From positions 98,475 through 162,474 of the forward strand of contig JAURVB010012979.1 of the NCBI GenBank assembly GCA_033002965.1: a stretch of DNA of 64,000 nt, in the 5' to 3' direction. This DNA is from Piper betle. Taxonomy: Eukaryota; Streptophyta; Magnoliopsida; Piperales; Piperaceae. Position numbers and translations under genes: made by a program. The notes below the pieces were generated by a model. The model worked only from the letters and a program-made list of their open reading frames with translations, was not told the origin of the DNA and did no database searches. Every line of letters begins with the position of its first letter. The first letter of the stretch is position 1. This document shows, one piece after another, positions 12,890 to 25,708 of the stretch.

Positions 12890-14800
12890 GCTTAGTTGTT
12901 AGGATTAACCGCTAATGATTAGATTAAATTAGTTTTTTTTTTAAAAATATTGATGTTTAATATTTTGGAGTAGTTAATGATGGTTGACAAAGATTGTGGA
13001 GCAAGTTTTTTAACTTAAACAGTTTACAAGTGTTATTACCGTTTTGGACGAGGCAGACATCGAGCCATAATTGAAAAAATCGAAATTAAACGTTAAAAAG
13101 GAGTCATTGAATCAAACTGATTTATTAAAAATTAGACACGGTCCCGCCAAACCCCTCACCCATCTTCCCCTGTCTGCTAAAATCAACTGATTCTGGCCCA
13201 AGTCCACTCGGGTGAGAATCGATTCGTCCTAATTTTAACCTGGTTTTCTACAAAGCCGAATTAAATCGGCTGATTACGAGTAAAATCGGTAGCATTGACC
13301 AAGGAGCACTACAAGTTAATAGTTAATTAATCTAAGGGAAAGATCTCATGATGTAGCTAGTTTTTATTTAGGTTGGATACAAATTGTCTATGCATTAAGA
13401 GCATTTTTATTACTTTTTATATGCATTTGTTAAAAACTAGGTAAGATGTTGTGCTATGCGTGACTTGTACCAGACAAATCTTAATTTTATCGAATAATGC
13501 GATAGACTATACTAATTTAATATTTTAGATATAAATTGTGATTTATTTTAAAATAATATATTATTTGAATAAAAATATAAATTATAATTATTTAATTTGT
13601 TTGTCAAGACAATTAGAAGTTTGATATTAGTTGGGTTTGAACCCGTGACATTATACCACTAAAAGATGCTTTTATAATTTTTTAAAAAAATGGTGGTAAA
13701 CAAGATTTAAACTTGTGACCTTGTACATGAGGTATTTTTTTGTATTTTTTTAGATTTTTTATATTGATTTGTTGATTCTCTACTTTTAATTTTATGCCAA
13801 ATAATTAGAAGTTTGATGTTAACTGGGTTTGAACCACGTGAAAGGTATTTTTATTATTTTTTAAAGAAATTGTGATTAGCGAGATTTGAACCTATGACCC
13901 TGCAAAGGAGATATTTTTTGTATTTTTTTAGAGTTTTTTATATTGATTGGGTTATTCTCTACTCTTTTTGTATTTTTTTATATTGATTGGTTGATTCTCC
14001 ACTTTTAATCTTATTAAGTTCATCCTTTATTATTAACAAGAGTAGAAACTGAAAAATAACTTAATATATTTTTATGAGAAGTTTACAAAAATTTATAAGA
14101 CGAGGGTGGAGAAGAAATTGATCTTAACAATTAAAGAGTAATCAAATAAAATTTTACATGTCAAAAAATAAAATAAAATTTTACATCTATGATGCCCTTT
14201 TCTATAATTTTTTACCCTTAATAATATTTAGATGTTCTTATACATCAATAAATGTTTATATGTCAAATAATGGTTGTGATAATAACAGTATTGATACATT
14301 AATGTATCCACAACATACCAACCTAAGAAAAATAAATAAGAGAGGCATTTATTTGATCATGCAAGTTCACATTTATTTTATTATTACATTCTTATTAGAC
14401 AAATGTGTAAATCAATGTTAACTCCTTCACCTAGTAACCATATTCTTGTTTATGTTCCTGCTTCTATGCCATGATATCAGACCTATATATATAATACAAG
14501 TGAATGATAATGAAAAAAATATTAAAAACAACTACAATTCAAATACAATAACATTATCTTCAAGCATGCAACTAAGACAAATATATAACATTTAAAATTA
14601 GAGATTTTTTTTGTTGAAAAAATTAGATAATGTTAGTAGGCTCTTAAATAAACCAAATCATTGAAGAAATTATAGAATACATCTAAAAAAAGCAAGAACA
14701 AACTAGTTTTATCCATAAAATTATCATTTAAATTCTTAGCTTCTATTTAGGTGTCCAATGTTACTAACTCGAGAAACAAGAATTCCATGGTGAAGGGCAT
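12890..14800. repeat. AT-rich spacer with a ~190-bp imperfect repeat
   Basis: Within this gene-free stretch, 13610-13795 and 13800-13990 are two diverged copies of one unit. Each starts AATTAGAAGTTTGAT, passes a GGGTTTGAACC block and a second GA(G)ATTT(G/A)AAC..(T)GTGACC/TATGACC block, and ends with a TATTTTTTTGTATTTTTTTAG tract and TTTTTATATTGATT. The TTTGAACC block superficially resembles a tRNA T-loop, but no tRNA fold surrounds it. The remainder shows no genes. Confidence 0.5.
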
Positions 14801-15059
14801 GTGAAAGTGAAACTGCAACATTCTAGAAGCATCCTTTCTCTTCCATAAACCCAATCTTCTTCCCCGCCATTTCTAGGGTTTTATCCTCTTCTCACCAACT
14901 CTGCAATCACCATTGAAGCCAATCCTCCCCAGGTTCGATTACTGCTACCTTCTCCTCCCTCCCTTTGCAGTTGGGTTCTCGAATCCGCCGAAAAGTTTGA
15001 ATCTTTACCGCTTTTGCCTTCGTTTTGTTGGTTTTGTTCTCTGCAGGCAGGTCCTGCTA

Positions 15060-16695
15060 ATGGCGTCCGTGCAGTTTTCCGGCTCCTTTGCGGCCAAAGG
15101 GTTGGCTGCTTTCGAGGGTCTGCGGCCCTGCTCGGCGAAGGTGCCGTCCGTCGGGCCTTCCAGCGTTGGGTTCGGGAACAGGTCCTTCCGTGGCAATCAT
15201 GTGAAAGCTGCTGCGGTTGTCGCACCCAAGGTCTGTTCTATCTGTGCTACTTCCACCTGTTGGTTCGTTTGTATACTGTGTCGACCTCTGTCAATTTGAT
15301 AGTAGAGAAGCCGTTTGGCTCATGGTTATCGTCAAACTGGCAGCTTTCGACTTGATAATTTGATAAATGGTTGATTCTAAGTGACTTGCTTAGCTTTGTG
15401 CTAACTGTGTTTGTTGATAATAAGTGTAGAGCATTCAAACTTGCAGCTTTTTACTTGTTAGCTTGATAAATGGTTGGTTCCTAGTTAGTGCATATTATGG
15501 TCATTGATAGTAAGTGTGAAATGCATAGGAACTTGCTGCGTTCTACGTGTTACTTTGAAAAATGGTTGAATCTAGATACCTGGCTATGTTTTTTGTCTGC
15601 TGTGTTTATTGACGTTAAGTGTGAAGATCAAAGTGTAAGATTATTCAGTATGTAGGATTTTGGCTGAACTGATGTTTATTGGAGTGGTTTTACTTCCTTT
15701 TGCTGTTCAGTACACGAGTATAAAGCCATTGGGTGATAGAGTACTTGTTAAAATTAAGACGGTTGAGGAGAAAACTCTTGGTGGAATCCTTCTTCCTACA
15801 GCAGCACAGACTAAGCCTCAAGGTGGTGAGGTAGTGGCTGTTGGTGAGGGCAGGACTATTGGGAAGAACAAGGTGGACATCAGTGTTCAGGTATCTGAGG
15901 CAGATATTGACGAAGCAATTATGAAAAGATATATGTTCTGTACATTCGTTTTATTTGCTATATTTGGTTTTGTTTCTTTTTGTGCATTTTATCTGTGAAG
16001 TTGTATGTAATCGCTACCTTCTGGTAATCCTATTGGTAGGATAAAGTTTGATAAGTGACATTTGTCATGGCAGACTGGTGCCCAAGTTGTTTACTCCAAA
16101 TATGCTGGTACAGAAGTGGATTTCAATGGAACTAGCCATCTACTGCTGAAAGAAGACGATATAGTAGGCATTCTTGAGACTGATGATGTGAAAGACTTGA
16201 AACCTCTCAACGATCGTGTTCTCATTAAGGTTAGTTGTTAGGATGGACTTGCATTACCGGGTGATCTTTGACATCCTGAGCAACAAGGGAAGGGGTATAA
16301 TATCACACATCTAGAGTTGGTTAACATTTATTGTGCATTTTGAAATAATCTTTACTGCACCTAATGTGCAGGTGGCCGAAGCAGAAGAGAAAACTGCTGG
16401 TGGCTTGCTATTAACTGAGGCCACAAAAGAGAAGCCCTCCATTGGAACGGTACTTTCTCTGTTAAATGAGATTCTTGTTGTTCATCAATCGGCTTACAGT
16501 TAAACTGGGTGTTATATGCAGATCATTGCAGTAGGACCAGGGCCATTGGACGAGGAGGGTAACAGGAAGTCACTCTCAGTAGCTCCTGGAAACACAGTGC
16601 TATACTCAAAGTATGCTGGCAATGAATTCAAAGGCCCCGACGGGGGAGAGTACAATGCATTGAGAGTGTCAGATATAATGGCAATACTCTCCTAG
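15060..16695 (+). CDS. CPN20: 20/21-kDa plastid co-chaperonin (tandem Cpn10)
   Basis: Five exons join in frame: 15060-15230, 15711-15890, 16074-16229, 16372-16449 and 16522-16695, giving 252 residues, the usual length for this protein. Residues 1 to about 57 form a Ser/Ala-rich transit peptide (MASVQFSGSFAAKGL..). Two Cpn10 domains follow: the first has KPLGDRVLVKI and GGILLPTAAQTKPQGGEVVAVG, the second has KPLNDRVLIK and GGLLLTEATKEKPSIGTIIAVG. Each ends with a VLYSKYAG/VVYSKYAG and D(D/I)I-type strand. It caps plastid Cpn60 during protein folding. A likely 5'UTR intron ends at CTGCAG just before the ATG. No defects are seen, in contrast with neighbouring loci. Confidence 0.95.
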
Positions 16696-17393
16696 TTGGT
16701 GCAGTGTTTAACTTTTGGTTGGCCCAAGTGATCATTGCTGGAATTTTGATAGTTTTGCTATAAAAATTTTGGGTAATCTATGCAAATTTGATCTGTACTT
16801 CACCAATGTTGGTGCTGTAAACTTCCACGGATTGAAGGCATATTTCCTGTGATGTGAGTTCAACTGGAGGATTGGTGAATGCGTCTCGAGTCATAGTCTC
16901 ATATATATATATGACCATTCAACTTAAGTGCCATGCAAGGTGCAAAGCAAAGAATGTTAAACTCATTTACCATGGAGCTCAATGATAGTGCATTTTGCAG
17001 CGAGGTATTAACTGCAACTTTAGCAGTAAATCCAAACAAAGGGGCGAAGAATTTGTGCATTAAGCTCCTGCCATCATATTTCGTTCGGAGGTTGTCCAAT
17101 GTTTTGTGTTTAAGGGCACTGTCATTTTACAAGCAAAAGCTATTTTTTCTGGTGTCAATTCGGCATCGAAATGAATTTCAACAAGCCTCACAAAATTTCG
17201 TAACTGTTCACAGTGAGACAGTCGCTACGTACAAATCAGTGGCATTCTTAAAATATATTCTTTGTTCGTGACATAATGTCGTAACTGCTATCAACTTTTG
17301 ATTCTTCGGTATTAGCGATAACCAAGAGTTACCTCAATATTCTTCAGCATCAATAATAATTCAAGGTAGCCCATATAAACTTCCAACAAACTG
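16696..17393. other. 3' spacer between convergent genes
   Basis: This stretch separates the CPN20 stop from the stop of the minus-strand zinc-finger gene, so the two genes are convergent and probably place their 3'UTRs here. There is a short (TA)n run near 16901-16912. Small open frames on both strands have no recognisable content. Confidence 0.5.
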
Positions 17394-19969
17394 TTAGTCA
17401 TGCAGCCATCTGCATGCATCTCCATATCGACACCTTCCTTGCTGATAATAACGGCATCTAGTTGGTTGCTGTTCGCGCTCCCCTACCACCGTTGAAAACC
17501 TGTTCAAGTTCTGTAGTGGCTCCCCAGCTGGAAAAGGAGGATTATAATTCAAGAATGGTGAACGGTGAAAATGCTGAGGACCTCCGGGAACTCTATACTT
17601 TTGCCAAGAAGGATGATTTGGTCTCTGTTGATGGTGGACATTGTGTTGTTTTGGAACTTGACTGGTAACAAGTTCTTTAGCGCGCATGTTCAGACTTGCA
17701 CTTGTATGTGAAATATTTTGATTTTGGCCACCTCTCATTTTGGTTGTGTCGACTGATCTGGCTATCGCTTGTAAAACTTCATCACTCACTCTTGCTTTTA
17801 TCCTGAAAAATGTGAAGAACACAGTGAAATTGCATGAACCATTAAAAAATTACTCCACAATTTTGTCAAATGAACATTAGAACATACTCCGGGTTCATAA
17901 CCACAGAGAACAGCAATTGTGCAGGACGACACATTTGCTATGTGAGTTATCCTATGCAATATAAAAACATATCTGAGGTTTTTTATTTTGTTGAAGATGC
18001 TGGAAGATCAAGGTTTCCCTACCTAATCTTTCCAAGGGTTCTCAATTGCTTCTTTTGCAGCCTCTCTTCTCTTGAGAATCTAGCAAGGTTACCTCTTGTG
18101 TGTTTATCAATTATAACTTTTTTTCTTTGCTCTTCATCACGCCATCTCTATGGTTGAGAAGGGAAAGTTAGCATTCTAAAGGAAGACGCAATACAAAAGG
18201 TCTTAAATTTTTTAAAGTCCTACATAATATTTAAGAAGCAGTATAATTTAACATTTGAGAATACCTGTCTCCATGTCTGCATCTTGTACAAGTTTCTACC
18301 CTTTATAAGGAGAGGATGAAGGGGAGTTAAAGGCTTGACTCCTTTGCTCCACAAAACTTCAATCTAATTGTGGACACAAATTCAGAAAAAGCCACTGCAA
18401 TTAGAAAAGAAAGTATACACCATACGACGGCCTTCTTTGGTCCAAAATTTTTAAATTATAGATAAGCACACTTCCAATATAAGAAGCTTTACTGTAAATG
18501 TATGCTGTTGTTTAGCAGCACCATAGCTTTCCTTTACAATCCGTCCTGCAACCATCCTCTCACCACATGGGGTGCCAACGGCACTTCTAGTCACTTTGCT
18601 GTACCTGGAAAAACAAGATTAGATGAGATGAGTGAGGCTGAAGTGAGATGTGAACCATGATTACTTCAAAATTTCGATGGCCTTCCTTTCGTAAATCACA
18701 TTAACCAACTACATGAAATAAGACTACAATAAAGGAAAAGAAATTACATATCATAAACCATTTGCTTGAACAAAACTATGTCCCCAGTGCAAGCATCACC
18801 TGCATTGGAACATAAAGTAAAAACAAACTTTTCAGGTAAATCACTTCAAAAGCATCCCAAACATTGCTCAAATATTAACATCTGAAGAATTAACATTTCA
18901 AGAGTTAACCATGTTCACCTTTGCAGTTGACAACAAAACTGGAGATAGGATATTTATCCTCTCCACCTCCATATTTGATGCTGCAAAGAAAAGAAAATAC
19001 AAACTTAAGCAATGAATGTTCATAACCTTAAAAATCGCAAGCCCGGCAAATTAATAAGTCACGAATGACCAATTCACAACAACATACAAGAACGAGCAAA
19101 ACATATTAAAGAGGCTGAAAATTTGAGAGCGATGGTATTTACAAATGACCATTTCACATCAGCATACAAGAAGCTTGAAGGAAAAAGAAAGCAAACCTGA
19201 GATGCTCCTTGATTCGAGCAATAAGAACCTCCTTCTTCCCTGTCAATCTTAATCCATGTTTCCTCAAATAGAGTTTGCAGTCATCAAGTTTAAGTTTTTC
19301 AAATTTACCATCTGTTGCAACATTATTCCATAGCTTCAAAACTTACCTTTATGCAAAAACAGTAGAAAACAAGAAAGGCCATAGATGATACAAATACACT
19401 TATTATTAACTCGGAACCACACTGGTATAGCAGTCAGCTCACTGCTCTCAGATCTTGTAGAGCATTCAAGATTGATATTTGTTTGTTAGCTCTTCCATCA
19501 TTTCAATCTTACCAATGCAATCTAAAAAGTTCAAAATAAAAAAGCAAAAAGTATGAGAACATCTCACCTTCAACGATCCTCGCAACAATCACAAAACTTT
19601 GCTCGTCGTCGGCATTGAGCTTCGGCACCTCGACATCACACTCCACCAGAACCTCCCCATCGCTCCCCAAATCAACCACCCCCACTCCACTGCCACTCCC
19701 AACAAACCGGCAAAAGCCAATCAGATGCCCCAACCTTTCAAAACCCGAAACGGGCACAAAACCGACACAAGAAGGCGATCAGAGACAAACCGAGAGCCGG
19801 AGGCCTTCCCAACCGAGAGCTGGGAGGGAGCAGACTCCGCCTCTTGGACGACGTCGAAGGTCGGATCATCGCCGGAGTCGTCGCTGCCGTCGTCTGTGGA
19901 GACCCATTCCTCCGACTCCGAGCTTGAGACTTCGAAATGGATGCCTTCCATGGCGGCTGTTAGCACCAT
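17394..19969 (-). CDS. SAP- and CCCH zinc-finger protein (C3H62-like)
   Basis: Exons on the minus strand are 19969-19568, 19311-19197, 18980-18919, 18799-18748, 18604-18493, 18363-18265, 18147-18023 and 17802-17394. Exon 1 encodes an acidic start (SSSESEEWVSTDDGSDDSGD). Exon 2 is a SAP DNA/RNA-binding helix-turn-helix (LKLDDCKLYLRKHGLRLTGK). A conserved middle part follows (YSKVTR, AGRIVKESYGAAKQQHTFT, LLIKGRNLYKMQTWRQRW). The C-terminus carries one CCCH finger, C-x7-C-x5-C-x3-H (from CRYYQQGRC to WLH), at the very end. This domain order matches Arabidopsis zinc finger CCCH protein 62; a nuclear, nucleic-acid-linked role is likely but undetermined. Exon 1 starts in one frame and must end in another. 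The shift lies near TTTT runs at about 19730-19760 and equals one missing base. Confidence 0.8.
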
Positions 19970-20040
19970 TGCGGGTCGGAGAAGACGATCCCTGCTGTCG
20001 CCTCCTTCTTCAACCTTGGCACGTAAGCTCCAACGGCGGT

Positions 20041-20676
20041 TTGGTGAAGGCGAAGGAATTGGGATTCCATGGTTTGCCGAAGTATCTGGAAAATGTGAAA
20101 TTTGGATAACAACAAAAGGGAGGGAATAGGAAAAGAATATCTCTCGTTAAGGGCATGATGAAATAAAGGGTAAGGGAAATGTTCCATTTCAACAATTATT
20201 CCCACAAATATACAAATAACAAAAAAACAAGATAAAAAAATTCTTGGCTATTTAAAAAAATGATTTTATTGAATACCATCTTATTTATTGCCTCTACAAA
20301 ATCTCTTTCAGTATATTATTTAAGAGTGTCTCCTCGTATGGATGATAATTCTTAACATTTGGTGATGGCAAAAGAATTAGGATTCCATGGTTTGCCGAAG
20401 TATCTGGCAAATGTGAAATTTGGATAACAACAAAAGGGAAGGAACAGGAAAAGAATATCTCTCGTTAGGGGCATGATGAAATAAAGGGTAAGGGAAATGC
20501 TCCATTTCAACAATTATTCCCACAAATATACAAATAACAAAAAACAAGATAAAAAAAATTCTTGGCTATTTAAAAAAAATGATTTTATTGAATACCATCT
20601 TATTTATTGCCTCTACAAAATCTATTTCAGTATATTATTTAAGGGTGTCTCCTCGTGTCGATGATAACTCTTAACA
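20041..20676. repeat. 318-bp direct tandem duplication
   Basis: Two head-to-tail copies, about 20041-20358 and 20359-20676, differ at only a handful of sites and by small A-run length changes. Both contain GGATTCCATGGTTTGCCGAAG, GGATAACAACAAAAGGGA and the TTTATTGCCTCTACAAAATCT block. The first copy begins about 70 bp upstream of the ATG of the SAP/CCCH gene, so the duplicated unit is its proximal upstream or 5'UTR region. The high identity indicates a recent event. Confidence 0.85.
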
Positions 20677-22499
20677 TATATATAGCTTTCAACTTATTAT
20701 TGGTAGAACTATATTTTTTTATTTTGATGATTTAGGTAAATCAATTTTCTACTAAGTTAAAATTTTAAGAATAAATAGATTTGACTTATGTGACTTTATA
20801 TAAAATAGAGTTTTTTTTTTGGCTGACATAATCTTAGCCTTACAATTAGTTATTATTTTTAAGCAAATCTTGTATACGATACATAAAATTCTTTTGAGCA
20901 AATTTAACTTTGAATTTTTTCATATTTAAGAAACATTAATTCAACTGAACATTTTTCTCTGTTAGAAATAAATTGTAACTTATTTGCTATAAATTTTATT
21001 TCAAAAATAAATGGTTATATATATATATATGTATGTATATATATAGAAGGTAACACTTTAATAGGTGTACATCTAACAACATCATGCACTTGCTCGATTG
21101 TTCTAATTCCTAAGATCTCGAAATTTTGTGTGTTCATAAGTTGAAACGTGTAATATAACCTATTTTCAAACTATTTAAATACTTTAAATAATAAAAATAG
21201 TATTGTTTATATGTGTGGCCTGTTTTTACCTTATTTCTTAATTGGTAAATCAGAATATAAATTCCTTGGTCTCCCCTCTTAAAATATTCATTATCATTAT
21301 TATTATTATTATATTAAAATTTTATTATAAAAATATATTAATCATAAAAATATAAATTAAATTGGCAAAAGTTCGAACCAAATTTATGCGTTTATTCATT
21401 GTCTAAATTCTTGAGGGTTAAGTGAAGTCGAAGCGTATAAATTAAAAAAATAAATGTATTATTAAAACTATAATTTAATTATGAGAATCTTTATTATGCG
21501 CTTAAACGGGTACATGCCACGTGGTTATAGCTTTTGTGAACTTAAGAAAATTGTCTCTGTCAGTTTCTAATCATTCTTATAAGCTACTTGTTAATTTGAG
21601 CTGACATAAGCTAAGCATTAAATAATTATTTTTTATTTGTGAAGTTAAATACTTATTGCAATTGAAAGCCACCATATTTTTAGACGAGTAATTAAATAGT
21701 TGAAAATCACAAATATTATTTATTTTCGATAAAATTTATTTATGAAGCTTAAAAACATATTAGGAAATCTTCTCCCAACATAGGCCCATTAGCTCTCTAG
21801 AAATATGTTTACGCCTTTTATATTTTGTAAATGTCTCAAAGCCCATGCATGATACACATTATGCCCTAGTAAAAAATATATGTATGTTGAAAAAAATAAT
21901 TATATGTATGTGGATCCCAACAATAGTTTAGATGGTATTATTTGTGGGTTTTTTTTCCAAGTTGTATTATTTTTTATTACAATTTGATTTTGATGCCCCC
22001 GTTCTCTTGTAAATTGTTTTTGTTAATTTAGTATTCTTCGTATTTTTCAATTTTTTTCTTTATTTGTAGAGGAATTACATGAATTTGTGTAATAATAAGC
22101 ATCTAATTTGTTTCCAAATGGGATTGTTAATCAAGCTAATTCTAGTGAAGATTGTTCATTTGTCTCATCTCAACTAGTTAACTCAAATTTAATTTAATTT
22201 AATCATTTGAAAATCCTATTTAAGACTCTTAATTAATTTACTTTTAGTACAATTAGATGTAAATCCCGCATTTTATTTTGACCAAAAAAAACTTAAAATT
22301 GAAAATTAAAGCTCAATGGAGCCCTTTAGCCTTGTGCAGTACATCCGAATCTTTCTCATTTAATTTAATTGAGCAACTAATTTCTAAACCTCAACATCAA
22401 ATGAATAAAACTATAGAAATATAAAAATACATTAGCATATATTATAGAAATCCTATTGATAAATGTGTAAAACAAAAAAAAATGAGACTATTAACCAAG
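20677..22499. other. AT-rich intergenic DNA, no gene seen
   Basis: Strongly AT-rich sequence with a (TA)n-type run near 21018-21043. No reading frame with recognisable content and no clear element ends were found. Confidence 0.5.
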
Positions 22500-22958
22500 C
22501 GTGAGATCTCTAAATTTAATCTTACATTTAATATTTATTAACAAAAGATCTTATTTATAAGTAGGAATAAATTATATATCTTTAATTTGATTAACTATTT
22601 TTTAAGAAATAACTTAGTCAAATATGTTACACATTGGCCCAAGTCATTATAAATAGTATCAAAACCTTCTGGTTCTATATTAAATAATGGGTTGAATTAA
22701 GAACGTTATCTAAATTATTGATCACAAGTCAAAGAAGGTCGTTGGGCTGAAGATAGTAACAGGCCAGGTGTAGGAATTTTACGAACAAAATTTTCTAAGG
22801 TGGGTAGATTGTGAAATCTATCAACTTAGTTCAATATCTAATACTTGCTAGGGCAAAATCCTATTTATAAATAGAAATAGACTATATACCTTTTAATTTG
22901 GTTAGCCATTTTTTAAAATATAAGTTAAGTCCGTTATATTCTACTTTAGGCTATATCA
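22500..22958 (+). mobile_element. Decayed TRIM retrotransposon (copy A)
   Basis: Two LTR-like ends of ~150 bp lie at 22500-22651 and 22811-22958. The second starts TGTGAAATCTATCAACTTAG. Right after the first is ATAGTATCAAAACC, matching the primer-binding-site region of the better preserved copy at 32.5 kb, and just before the second is a purine-rich AAGGTGGGTAGAT tract. The internal part is under 160 bp with no coding capacity. The layout LTR, PBS, short spacer, polypurine tract, LTR is that of a terminal-repeat retrotransposon in miniature. No clean target-site duplication remains. Confidence 0.65.
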
Positions 22959-25708
22959 AGCCACCATATTTTTCTAATTATCCACATGCATCAAGACTTG
23001 CTTTTTATACTTTATTTCTTGTTCATGTTTTTCTTGTTTTTAGCATTTTTTTCTAAACATTTTCATGACTTATCACATAGATTTTTACCCATAAAAATTG
23101 AAATGGTTAACTTGTTTGACTTTAAAAAAATTTGGTGACGCCTGATGGCGATGCTGATGGAGACCATCAACGATGGGGATGTGCATCTCCAAGTCCTACT
23201 TTTACCCTTAAACTGCTTAATCATACAAAAAATATCTAAAAATTTAAAATTATTTAATAGTACAATATTTTTTTCCCGGGAGAAATTTAATACAATATAA
23301 CACTTTGTATGGCATTTAGCCAGGCAAAATTATGCGGTTTCCGGAGTATAATTGAAAAGCAAGGAATCATATTCGAACAATAAGAGCATATTTATCAGGG
23401 ATTCCCAGAAACAAACACAACTCAATAAAGAAAATAAATCTAGCCACAACTAAGGGCCAACCTCGTGAAATAGAGATCATATAAAAAATATAAACATAAC
23501 ACTCTTGATCAATACATTATTCATTGCACATCACCACATTGATCTTTGCCTTTGTTTTGTCCTAATCTCCAACATCCCTGTGATGAATCTTCTAAATCTA
23601 TACTTCTCAACCAGTTCTTACATTTAATTTATTCTTGCAATTTGGATCTCTTCAACCCAGAACTACTCCATGGAGCTGTATTCCAGAGGTATGTATCAAG
23701 CTTGTATATTGACTGCACCATGACTTCCCCTTTGCTAAATTTCTTCCCAGGCTACCGACCAAAACCTCTTTCTGGGTTGCATATGAACTGCCCCAGAAGC
23801 ACACCCATATTGTCATCTTCCACTACAAATGGCGATTTAACTTAATCTGGTCATTCATTCATTGTTTCTGTCTGGGTAGGTGCCATCAATCTTAACATCT
23901 GCTTGTAGCAGGTGAGAAATGGGAATTTATGATGAATGACCAGCTTTTCTGGGTTTGAACTTTGGCCTGCATTTACTCCATTCTTTTTATCAAACTGTGG
24001 ACAAAGTTTGCATCAAACTCTTTTGTTGACACCTAACATGGGCATCAGAGGAGGGGTAAATTAGTTCGAATGGCTTGATTCTTGAAATGGTTTATTGACT
24101 TTTTGGTAGATGAAACTGACTGAGCTTCCCTCAGATATGTATGTATGTGATTGCGGAGCCAGAAATTGGAAGCAGCTATTAAATTTGAAGGACCATCAAA
24201 AATTTATAGTTTTACTGGTTCAGAGTTAGGCGGTCTGGTACATTGTCCTCTTGTTTCCTCTCAAAGGAGTGGCTCTGGGTTTATGGTTTTGGATGAAGAT
24301 TTCTTCCCATTCCTTGTGAGCAACTATATACGAAATTCTATTTATCTTTTTCTCCCCTGAATTAAACTTTTTTTTTCAAATTATAATAGATGGATAATTA
24401 TATAACGAGGGTGAAGATTTTTTATTTATCATAATTCAAGTTATTTACTTCGAAGAAAAAATATGGGCTTCTCCCTAAATGTTGTTTGTAACTACAAGAA
24501 AATGTGTAATAATGATTTAACGTTATTGGGTTAATTGCAATCTCAATTCGAAATATATTTATTAGATAAATTAAATATTTTAATAAAAGCTGAGGTTTAA
24601 ATTTGAATATTAAATAATTTTTATATTTTAAGGCTATATAATATTAATATACATTAAAGCGACCCAGCCAAATGTAAATAAATTAATACCCGCTAACTAT
24701 TACTTGTGATAATTTAAAAATTATAGTAACAAATAGGTGTTATCACCTTTATTTATTTACTTATTTATTGGACAAGGTTAGACAATGCACTATTCTTATA
24801 TATTAATTTTAATTATATATATATATACATGTAATAATTTATTTATGAACAAAATTTATATAAACTACGCCTTATATATTTTTAATTTTAATTTTTAAAC
24901 GGGTTTCACAAAATAATATTTATATATTTTAAAAATGAGATGCATAAATAAGAAGTTTGATAAAAAATTATCTTTTTAATATTATTATAACCTATTTCAG
25001 AAAGCTGCATTAGTTAATAGGTATTTTGAAATTAATATTTATAATAATTATTTTGACAATTAAAATGAAAAAAGATTAGAAATATTAAAATATATTAAAA
25101 TTTTATAATTACTCCATTATTTATTATTTTATTTATTTATATAAATTTTAAATTATTAGACCTACTAAATTATTTAAAAAAAAAACCCGGCTACCACTGA
25201 ACTGGGAAATTGGTGGTGGGTAGTGTTTAAGCGGGTGGGCCACGCGGGTGCACCGTCGGGTGAGGCGTCGCAGAAATGGTTGGCGTGGGGTCAGAGTCAG
25301 GGGCACCCACACACGTAACAGTTTTCTACGCACACCCCAAACCGCACGCCTCTGCCGTATCCTCCGTTGCGAACGCTCGCGAAGAGGCGTGCACAACAAA
25401 TTCTGCCGCTCCATCAATCCCACGTCTCGTACCGAAAAGAAGTCGGAAAGCTTGCCTTCCACAAACCGCTTGTTCGTTTCCGAAATTGCATATCTCTAAG
25501 AGATTTCGAGTTCTTTGAATCCAATCGAAGCACGGGATTTGTTGATGGCCGGTTTCTGAATTTTTTCTCTCGTTTTTTTGAGGTTTTTTCATGAAGATTT
25601 GGCCCGGATTTCGGTTTATTTGAGCTAATTTTGGGGGAGGCGGTGCACCGGCCGCGTGCCCGACTCGCCGGAGGCGGTTCCGTGAAAGTCGGAGCGACGC
25701 GATCGGCA
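22959..25708. other. Spacer and 5' region of the KAS II gene
   Basis: The segment to about 25170 is AT-rich, with open frames at 23546-23845 and 24151-24360 that I cannot assign. From about 25230 the sequence turns GC-rich and runs into the KAS II first exon, so promoter and 5'UTR probably lie in 25200-25708. No other element boundaries are recognised. Confidence 0.4.

Noticed and set aside
13636..13652. tRNA gene suggested by a GGGTTTGAACCCGTGAC word
   Set aside because: No acceptor stem, D-arm or anticodon arm can be formed around it, and the word recurs within a degenerate repeat.
17462..17668. Plus-strand frame opposite the CCCH finger
   Set aside because: It is a shadow of the minus-strand zinc-finger exon.
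19599..20129. Long plus-strand frames over the SAP/CCCH first exon
   Set aside because: They are antisense to an acidic first exon with a convincing splice to the SAP exon; the openness is compositional.
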